The notes beneath the pieces were generated by a model, which did no database searches, had not been told where the DNA came from, and saw nothing but the letters and a program-made list of their open reading frames with translations. Positions 55,541 through 64,000 of a stretch of DNA of 64,000 bases are shown in pieces (the first letter of the stretch is position 1; every line of letters begins with the position of its first letter). The DNA is from Neocallimastix lanati (nom. inval.) (lineage: Eukaryota; Neocallimastigomycota; Neocallimastigomycetes; Neocallimastigales; Neocallimastigaceae): the NCBI GenBank assembly GCA_016946835.1, contig JACVTC010000045.1, positions 156,501 to 220,500 on the forward strand, given 5' to 3'. The position numbers and the translations under genes are program-made.

Positions 55541-55615
55541 ATTGATAGCTCAACTGAAGAGTTGAGACTCTTAATCTGTGAAAAACAAATTTATAAATCT
55601 AAGACAAACACTGTA
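55541..55615 (+). other. degenerate tRNA-Lys(CTT)-like sequence
   Basis: TAGCTCAACTGAAGAG resembles a tRNA D-arm / A box, and it is followed at the right spacing by GACTCTTAATCT, an anticodon-loop sequence with CTT as in tRNA-Lys. The 7-bp CTCAACT/AGTTGAG hairpin overlaps the D-arm. The T-arm / B box region (ACAAATTTATAAATC) is badly decayed and no acceptor stem pairs. Probably a tRNA pseudogene or the head of a tRNA-derived SINE, not a working tRNA. Confidence 0.35.
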
Positions 55616-56134
55616 TTAATAAAAACAATATAACAAAGTATTTTATGTTATGAGTAATATTATAAAATGTTTATTAATAATTTTTATTATAAGGATATAT
55701 ATATTTTTCTAAGAGATATTTTTTACATTAAATTTATTTCATATTTTATATCTTAGTTAACATTATTTAATTTAATTAAAGATTAATTATTGGTTGATAT
55801 AAATTAATAATATAAATAAATGTATGTAACGATTTCGTCTCTAACAGAAATTAATAAAATCTAGAAGTAAATTATTATTTTTATTAAAATTTTTTTAAAT
55901 AATATTATTAATAAACTCTATTTTAGGAAAAAATATAAATTTCGTTGAAATTTCGAAAAAATTTATTATTTTTTCCTCAAAAAAAATAAAAATAGTTTTA
56001 TTATTACAATAAGCGTTGTGTATTTATTGTAAATACTCAACTTTTTTTGTAAATAAAAAACTAATTTTTATTAATAAAAATTACTTCATAGTATTTATCC
56101 CTCTACGAGATAAAGTTCACTTTTAGAGTAAAAA
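55616..56134. other. upstream region of gene C
   Basis: A/T-rich DNA. From about 55913 to 55960 it resembles the upstream regions of genes A and B. No other feature is seen. Confidence 0.45.
55933..55950 (+). promoter_or_regulatory. shared upstream block, gene C
   Basis: ATATAAATTTCGTTGAAA lies 202 nt before the gene C ATG. The AAACTCTATT context just before it also matches genes A and B. Confidence 0.45.
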
Positions 56135-59100
56135 ATGTTTGACAACATAATTTTAAGGTATGCAACTAAAAAAAAAAAAAAAAAAAAAAATTAAATTTTA
56201 TTTCTTAGTATATTCATTTTTAGTAGGATGATTAAAAAAAGAATGGATTTATAAAAGTAAAAAATTTTTATAAAATCCCATTATATTAATAATCATTAAT
56301 GAATATATCTAATAATAAAAAGAGCAATTTATAAATAATGATTATTATAAAAAATATTTTTTAAAATAAATGAAATAACGATTTATTAAAAGTGAAGAAA
56401 TTAAAAGAATTAAATAGTAATACTATTTCATTAATCCATTGTTCTATTTTTACAATAGTTTAATTGGACTTTTATTGCTTGGAAGTCAAATTTTAATGGT
56501 GCAAGCTGTAGATGGTGATTGAATTATGAATGAAATAAAAATTTTTTATTATATAAATTATTCTTTTATTTTTTTTTTTTTTTTATTTTTCTAATTTAAT
56601 TATTTAAATAAATTTGAAAATATAGCTCTTACAGGTTGTACTAGTGATGAAAAAGGATATTCAGAAAGTGAAATAACACCTTCTACTTATTGTCTTGATG
56701 GTACAAACATTAATGGAATTAATACTAATGCAAGGAAAGTTATCGGAAAAGGTGTCTATTTATTTAGTAGTAACCAATTAGTAGAATTTGGAGATGCAGC
56801 TGACAATGGAGCATATTCTATGTATGTCTGTGATGAAAACAGTAAGTGTGTCAGAACCTACGGTTTTATTAAGAAAGATGCAACCACTTATTATGAAATT
56901 AAAAACGACAACTCTGCCGCCGTAGATGCGTCTACCACAGCAAATACAGAGAAAGCAGATAGTAAATGTACTGCTGGTGAACTTTATACCAATGGTTCAG
57001 TGAAACTTTGTCTTGCGACTGGAACGGGCGTTGCTTTTGCTTCCGATGATGATCATATTACAAATTACCTCATGAATAATGTTGGTACAGATACAGGAAC
57101 TACGGTCTTCACAGCTACGGGTGCAAATTCAAAACCAAAAATGATCATTCGGGCAGGAACTACCTCCTTTGTTTTGAACACTGCCATCACAGGTAATTTG
57201 CAAGAATAATATTGTGCTGAAAATATTTTCATTATTGTCCAAAAGCCAAAAAAAAAAAAAAAAAGAAAAAATAATAATATTTTCGACCATTTTTCATTAA
57301 TAGTTTAATCTTTAATTTTTTTTTTCTATTATATAATCTTATTTTTTAAAGATAAGGAATACGAATCATGTACTGATAATACCGTCTTAACAAGAAAGCA
57401 ACAATTTTGTTCGGGTTCTATTTTAAATCTATTTTATGATTGTCAAGAAGGTTTATGTACTCTTGATACTGGAAATGGTGAGTGTCTTTTTAAATATAAA
57501 ATAAATATATCATATATATATATACATAAAATATCATATAATTGAAAAAATAAATAAATTAATTTAAGACACTGGCCATGAAATTTTTTCTTTATTCATT
57601 TAAATTTTATTCAATGCTAACAATTATTATTTTTTTATCTATGTTTTTTAACTAATTTTATTATCATTATTGATGATTTAATAACTTTATTTTTTTTATC
57701 TATTACAATTAATTTTATTATTATTTTTTTTTTTTATTTTAAAAAAAATTAGTTCAGGGAACTTTATTAGTGGAGGGTAAATTGTATTCTTGTAATGGAG
57801 GTACTTGTCAACTTTTAGAAAATGTACAAGGAACAGGCGTTTTCGTCTTTCAAGACGATCCTGACGATGAGACTTATAAAACCTTACTAACTGATAACGA
57901 AGTTGCTGCTTTATCCAATCTTGGTGATGTGCATCTCTATGATTGTTCATTAGGTATCTGTGTTCCAACCTCCGGTTATGTTAAATATGCCACTAGTACT
58001 AAAATTGGTGAATTTAATGCTTCAGGTGCTTACACTTCTGATAAAGATACAGAAGAGTGCGACTCAGCAGGAAAGATTAATTTAGCTGGAACAGACTTGA
58101 AGCTCTGTATTTCCAGTGGTAATTTAGTTGGATCATCTGAAGCCAGCGGAAAGATTGGATATATTGTTGGATCATCTTTATACAAAATTACCAGTAGTAT
58201 TATTGCGATTTCAAAGCACGGTTAGTTTTTTTTTTTATACTCTTTTATAATTATTGTGTAATAACATAATAAATTCGTCATACTAGAAAGTGATGGAGAT
58301 ATGTGTATTAATAATTGACTAATATTAAATTTATTTTTTGTGATATTTTCTATTTTTTTTTTTTCATTAAAATTAGATGAAAGCTATTTCAATAGTGCTA
58401 CAAATAAGATTACTAATTGTACTAGTGGAACTTGTGAAGATGACAATTCAACTGGTGGTTTCTACTTTGTTTATGATGTTGCAGTCAATACAGCTAAAGG
58501 ATTATACAACTGTGATGCATCCACTCATGAATGTGCCAAGGAAAGTACTATTGGTCATGGATACTACTCCCATGAAGGATTAATCACCCAAATATTAATA
58601 TGTGATGGTAACACCTGCTCTGAAACTGATGATCTTACCAAATCAGATTGTACAAATAGTGCTGATAAGTATAAGATCATTTACCATAGTGGATTACAAT
58701 ACTGCAATAATGAATCTGAAATTGTTCTTTCCTCCGTGACCACTAAGAAATATTATGCTATTCCAGATGTTTTAGGCTCATCTATTACTTATCCCACTAG
58801 TTTCACAACTGATACAAATAGTAATCATATTGTTGTTGAAGTTCAAAAATATGCTGTCATTCAATATGTCAGTGCCACTCGTAAGTACCTATAGTTTTCT
58901 ACAAAAATTAAATTAATACTAATTATATATGTAGAGATGAACTTATTCGGTTGACTTTAAATTAATTATTATTTTTTTTTTCTATTAAATTTACGAAATA
59001 GCTTTCTGTATTCGTAGTGATGCTTTTGTCGCTGAAGGAGAATGTAATAATGGAGAAATAAAGTATACTTGCAGTAATGCTACATCTCCATGTAGTGAAG

Positions 59101-60046
59101 AATCTGTTTCTCTTTCAGCCTGTACTAAGGATACTGCAGAAGAAAGATGTACGTAGAATTACTTTTTTTTCTTTTTTTTATTTATGATACACTTTTGAAA
59201 TTATTATATATATTATTTTACAATATACTAATGTAATGTATTGTACTTTTAAAAAAAAATAAATAATAAATTACATTTAAATTTTTTTTCAAAATTCTTC
59301 GTGAAAATTAACAATTCAATATTTTAAATATAATTATATCTATTATACTATGAACTGTTATAAATAGGTAATGGTTTCTATCTTGATAATACAAACTTAG
59401 TTAACTGTTCCAATGGTTCCTGTGATTCCCCTTTATCACTCAAGGGTTACTTCAAGTCCCCAAGTGGTATGAATATAAAATGTACTACAACTGATGGATT
59501 AGCTTTTACCTGTGCTGATGCAGATTCCATTACCGACGATATTTCTTCTCTTACTGGCGAAGTTTGTACTGTAGGTAAATTAATTAAAGATGGTGATATT
59601 ATCAGCCTCTGTGTTGACGGAAAAAAGGCCAATGCCCCACAAATATTTACAACCAGTACTGATAAATACTTTATTCCGGCTTCTATTTTATACACTGGAA
59701 AAGGTGAAAAATTGCACTTCATGATTTCCATTGATGAAAAGAGTGTTCAAGTGGTTGATATCACTAGTAGTAAGTTCATAGTTTGATTTATTTTTTACAT
59801 TTATATAAATTTTAATGAATTCTTAAAAAAAGTATTAATTAAAGAATTTTTTTTTATTATCATTTTTGTTAATACTTTACTGTGTTTAAATTGATAGCTT
59901 CCAAAAAGTATAGATATACTTTTGCCAATAAAAAGGTTTTAGTGAAGAAAGCCAACCAGTGTACAGCTGATTCTGGTTCTACTATCAATGATTTAGTTGA
60001 ATTTTCTTCTCCGGATGCAACAGAAGACACTTACACTATGCAATAA
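56135..60046 (+). CDS. gene C: secreted scaffoldin-like modular protein, 9 exons
   Basis: Exons by eye: 56135-56157, 56459-56514, 56626-57192, 57352-57477, 57753-58220, 58377-58880, 59002-59148, 59368-59769, 59898-60046. The total is 2442 nt (813 residues) with no internal stop, TAA at 60044-60046. The signal peptide MFDNIILSLIGLLLLGSQIL, then MVQA, is split by a phase-2 intron after 23 nt. All later introns are phase 1. Exon 3 is a module A relative (CVRTYGFIKKDATTYYEI). Exon 4 is a module B relative (CQEGLC). Exon 5 has IYDCSLGICVPTSGYVKY-like spacing. Exon 6 has repeated C-x4-C units and GYY/GHGYYS. The module order begins as in genes A and B and then differs. Coding sequence is less A/T-rich than its surroundings. 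The last exon has no membrane anchor. Function unknown; probably soluble and secreted. Confidence 0.78.
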
Positions 60047-62187
60047 ATCAATTTCATTTTGTAAATAGTTTCTATTATAAGACATTTATTTATTACATAA
60101 AATAAACTTATCAAAAAAAAAAATTTTTATTTTAATTCATTATTGTTTTATTTTTTCATATGAAAGGGTTCCTTTGTACTTTATTGAAACCATATTTTAA
60201 AACAATTGAATATGTATTATATAAAAAATTCAAATTTTATTTAAAAATATTTATTTTAATGATGAATTGAAATAATGTTTATATTCTTTAATAATGAAAA
60301 GTAATTGTTTATTAGTATTTAATATATTTAATGAAAATTTTGATGTTTAGAAGTAAATTTTTAAGATTTAAAAAAAAAAAAAAAAAAAAAAAAAGAAAAA
60401 AAGGTAATTTATGAAATTAAAAATTATGATTGATAATTTGACTATTTATTTTATTTCTTATTAAAAAAATATTAAAAAAATATTATAATGAAATAATTTA
60501 AAAAGAGTGTAATAAAGTAATAAAATGTTTTTTTTTTTCTTTTACTTAATAAGTAATGATATTTCATAAGCGATCAATAAAAGTTTCAAAGAATGGAAAG
60601 AAAAAATTTTATTAATCATGCAATTAACTTGTTATATTTATTTTGATAAGAAAAAAAATAATACTATAATTATATATATTTTTATGATTAATAGTTAAAA
60701 AACAAAATTTATATATAATAAAAGATATTGACAAGTAAATAATAATCATTTTAGATTCCATATATTAATAATTTTATTAATAAAACTTTGTGTTAATAAA
60801 ACGGTTTCTCTTTTTATATTATTTTTTTTGTTTATACATTTAATCAGTATTATAATGAATGAATAATATAAGTCGAATCCTCATTTTACTTATATTTTTC
60901 TATAATTCAGTATATTATTCATTTTTTGAAATAATATAAAATATTTTATTTCATATAGAAATCGTTATAAAGGTAGTTTCAATAAGTCTTTTCTGTTTAT
61001 AAATAATATTATTCATTTATTTAATAATATTAATTATAATTAAATTAACAATTTTTTAATAATTATAATTTTTTTTATTTTTACTATTATTTGTATTTTT
61101 CATTTTTAAAATAAAAATATAATATTATTTAATAATGAATTTTTATTACCTGTATTTTCATAATTTCTTATGGTTACTGTTTAATAGTAACTAATTTAAA
61201 TTATTTTTTAATTTATTTTTTTAAAAAAAAAAAAAATTATATTCAATAATAGGAATAATAAAAAAGTTAGAATGTCTTTTATTATTAATTGAATAATTGT
61301 TTTTCTATCAATTCAATTACTAAATAATGAGTGTTTAATTCTTAATAATTGTCAATTTTAGATTTATTAAGTTTTTTTTTGTATTATATAAAAATTAAAT
61401 TTATTTATTTAAAATATTAATACATTAATTAATATTAACATATTTATTTATATATTAGTTTATTTACTTATTTATAAATATTTTATTCTATTATTATTAT
61501 TAAGAATATTAATTTAATATTATAAATGAATAAAAATTTATTTATTTAATTTTATATTCATTAACTATTACTATAATTTATTTAAATAATTATTATATTA
61601 TTTATTTATATTTATAAATTTTTTATATTATTTTTCTTCTTTAAAAGTAATTTCGAAATTCCATATAGCATTCATTTTCTCATGAAGTTTAATTTAAATA
61701 TAAAGTACTATTTTATACGTTTTGATTATTAATATCAAACTTTTATTATCATTTTAAATACTATTATTATTATTAATTTCAAAATGAATATAATTTCATT
61801 TTAGCATTTTCAAAAATGTCTATTTTAAAAATATAATTTAAAATCATAATTTTAAATAGTGATGGATTATACATTTTATTAAAGTAATTTTACTTTTGCT
61901 TTACATATGAAAATTTTTATTTCTTTTGCTTTTAATTATCAAAATAATAAAGTTAATTTTGTTTGAAAAATATAAATTTCTTGAAATGTTAAAAAAAAAA
62001 TTTTTTAAAACTCTTAAAAAATAATAAAAATTTTTTATTTAAAACCAAAAAAAAAAAAAAAAAAATATTAAAAAAAATTTTACAATTTTTTTTTTTTTTT
62101 TTGCTGAAAATAATTCATTAATGTATATATAAGTAATTACCTTTTCTGGCGTCAATCTACTTTTTCATATTCAAATATAAAAAAAAA
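60047..62187. other. intergenic between genes C and D
   Basis: A/T-rich with long A and T runs (60369-60396, 62047-62064, 62086-62102) and no coding frame. The part from about 61957 resembles the upstream blocks of genes A-C. No RNA gene is seen. Confidence 0.5.
61970..61986 (+). promoter_or_regulatory. shared upstream block, gene D
   Basis: ATATAAATTTCTTGAAA lies 218 nt before the gene D ATG. It matches genes A-C except for one missing base. Confidence 0.42.
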
Positions 62188-64000
62188 ATGTTCTTTAATA
62201 TGCTTTTAAGGTAAATAGCTCCTTAAATATAAATTTCTTTAAAAATCATGTATATTGTAATTTTATTGATATTAATGATTACCAATATTTCAATATAAAA
62301 AAAATTTAAAAACTTTTGGAACTTTTGCTTACAGTATTATTAGCTTATTATTCCTTGGTAGCTTAAGTGCTGTTAATGCTACAGTAAGTAAGTTGAAGAA
62401 AATATATATTTATTTATTCAATAATAGATTTTTTTTTTATTGTTAATACAATATTTTATAATTTCCCTATTAAATCATATTTACAATTTATATACCGATT
62501 GATATTCATGTATTTGAATAAAAGCTATTAATACTTGTGGTATTGAATGCGTTCCTGAATCAAGTTCTGCTGATGGAATTTGTCTAAAGGAAGATAAACT
62601 CTATCATTCTGTTTCAGGATCTGCAAATTGCATTAAAGACGATGCTGTAGCCACGATGACAGCTGGATATCATATATTTTCAGTTACCGATACCACTGCT
62701 ACGCCTGTAACTAAAGATTCCACAGGATTAATTGCCGGTAATTTAGTACATTTTCAATGTATTAGTGGAGGATGTAAAGTTACTTGTCAAAGAGGAGCAG
62801 GTATCGTTAATGTAGATAGCAAATACTATTCAATTCCAGCGGCTGCCGAAGCTACAGATGAAACAACTTCAATTACTAGTACTAATTCTAATAATGTTAT
62901 TATAAAAAATGCAAGTAGTATTGCTGTTCTCACTCTTCCTACTGATGATGCTTTTCCAGCTGCAGCCACTTCAGAAAAGTCTTATATTTTGAAAAGTAAA
63001 AGTGATGTTATCACTGAAGCTCCATTCGGTGGATTAAACACTAGCAGTGAAGAAGATTCAGGTATTGTTCTTAGTACTAAAGCGATTTCCGGCGACACTC
63101 CAGCCATGCTTGTTTTCAATTCAGCTTTCAACGGTAAGTAGCTCTCCTAATTTCCGAGAGTAAATTATTGTTACTTAAACATTTTATCATTAAATAAAAG
63201 AATAGGATAAATTATGATAAATATATAGCTTTCTTCTGCTTCTTCTCCTGAAATTATAATTTATACTATATCTATTAATTCTATTTGTTTTTTATTTATG
63301 TTTTTAATAAAAGATGAATACTGTGTAACCACGCCCAACTCACTTATCACCGAAAGACCAAAGAACTACTGTGATACTAATGCTTGTGATGACTACTACA
63401 CTTGTAATAATGGTGTTTGTGAAAACACCACCTAATCCTATAATAGTAAATATATTCTCAATATGATTTCATGAAATAATTATACGATTTCTTAAAATAA
63501 TTGTTTATAAAATTGATACAGATAAAGCTAAAGTAATATTTTTATTTGTTTATTTTTTCATTAATATCCATTTATCAAAATTAATATCTAATTGAAAACA
63601 AATAGGAAGAGCAAGCGTAACTCCTCCTTGCGATCCAATTACTGGAACTAACTGTAATTTTCCCTAATTTTTATATATTATCTATTTTATTTTTATTTTT
63701 AAAGAATTCCTTCACCAATAAGTGATAACTAATTCTGTTCTGTAAATTATGATTTTTTTTTGATTTTTTAAATAGGTACTGGTGACGATGATGGCGATTA
63801 CTATTACATTGGAAGTGGGGAATCATTAGCATCTGCTTCTGATTTAGTAACAACAGCCATTGGAGGAAATTTATTTGTTTGTACTATCTCTGGAGGATCA
63901 CTCAGTAGTTGTGTGAAGAATACCTCCATGGCAGGATACATCAAGAACAGTGACGAGGACCATGGCCTTCCAATCATAAAATGTACTATTGGTTCTAGCT
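62188..64000 (+). CDS. gene D: secreted scaffoldin-like modular protein, 3' end outside the window
   Basis: Exons by eye: 62188-62210, 62335-62387, 62525-63133, 63314 to 63403 or 63412, 63606-63653, 63776 onward past the window end. The signal peptide MFFNMLLSIISLLFLGSLSA, then VNA, is split after 23 nt by a phase-2 intron; later introns are phase 1. Exon 3 is a module A relative (a GIVNVDSKYYSIP segment, then a long Ala/Thr-rich part). Exon 4 is a module B relative. Read straight through, exon 4 reaches the usual GVC end and then a TAA at 63433-63435, giving a 268-residue protein. An upstream phase-1 donor (TGTAATAA at 63404 or GGTGTTT at 63413) is needed to continue into the clear exons at 63606 and 63776 (GDDDGDYYYIGSG). 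Either the gene splices early or it carries a stop. Function unknown. Confidence 0.65.

Noticed and set aside
55541-55615. A working tRNA-Lys gene
   Set aside because: No acceptor stem pairing and no recognisable B box; kept only as a relic.

Overview
The window looks like nuclear DNA of an anaerobic gut fungus (Neocallimastigomycota). It is extremely A/T-rich and full of long A and T runs. It has short A/T-rich GT-AG introns and TTAGGG-type telomere motifs. Its host genes encode secreted, cysteine-rich repeat proteins of the kind described as scaffoldins of fungal cellulosomes. The organism assignment is inference from composition and gene type; there is no rRNA or other marker gene here.

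Layout. 1-5.3 kb: a whole-looking Ty1/copia element on the + strand. 6.4-24.6 kb: one uninterrupted 18.2-kb reading frame for a 6058-residue secreted repeat protein with a signal peptide, a Thr/Ser-rich stalk and a GPI-anchor-like tail, the best candidate for the cell-surface scaffoldin. 24.6-26.7 kb: empty A/T-rich DNA. 26.7-38.4 and 38.6-49.8 kb: a tandem duplication of about 11.5 kb. Each unit carries a multi-exon gene (A, 28976-36383; B, 40723-46918) and, downstream, a minus-strand relic of a copia RNase H end. 50.0-50.3 kb: a scrap of a scaffoldin-like gene with telomere-like DNA in and near it, joined to a broken, truncated copia element on the minus strand (about 50.29-54.6 kb). 54.6-56.1 kb: a palindrome array, a 52-base T run and a degenerate tRNA-Lys-like sequence. 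56.1-60.0 kb: gene C (9 exons). 62.2 kb to the end: gene D, running off the window.

Genes A-D were assembled by eye from splice sites. The first two exons split the signal peptide: exon 1 is exactly 23 nt in all four genes and is followed by a phase-2 intron. Nearly every later intron is phase 1, so the exons are interchangeable modules. The summed exon lengths of A, B and C are exact multiples of three with no internal stop, which supports the models. All four also carry a related block (core ATATAAATTTC, then TTGAAA or TTGGAA) 202-218 nt upstream of the ATG. The giant gene shares the protein style (GYY/GYV-type repeats with paired cysteines) but has no introns.

Working picture (inference): one giant GPI-type anchored repeat protein displayed on the cell surface, plus a family of smaller soluble secreted relatives that grow and shrink by exon-module gain and loss. 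No dockerin or glycoside hydrolase gene is visible. Several telomere-like tracts sit in the window, some at rearranged points, which suggests repaired breaks or a subtelomeric history.
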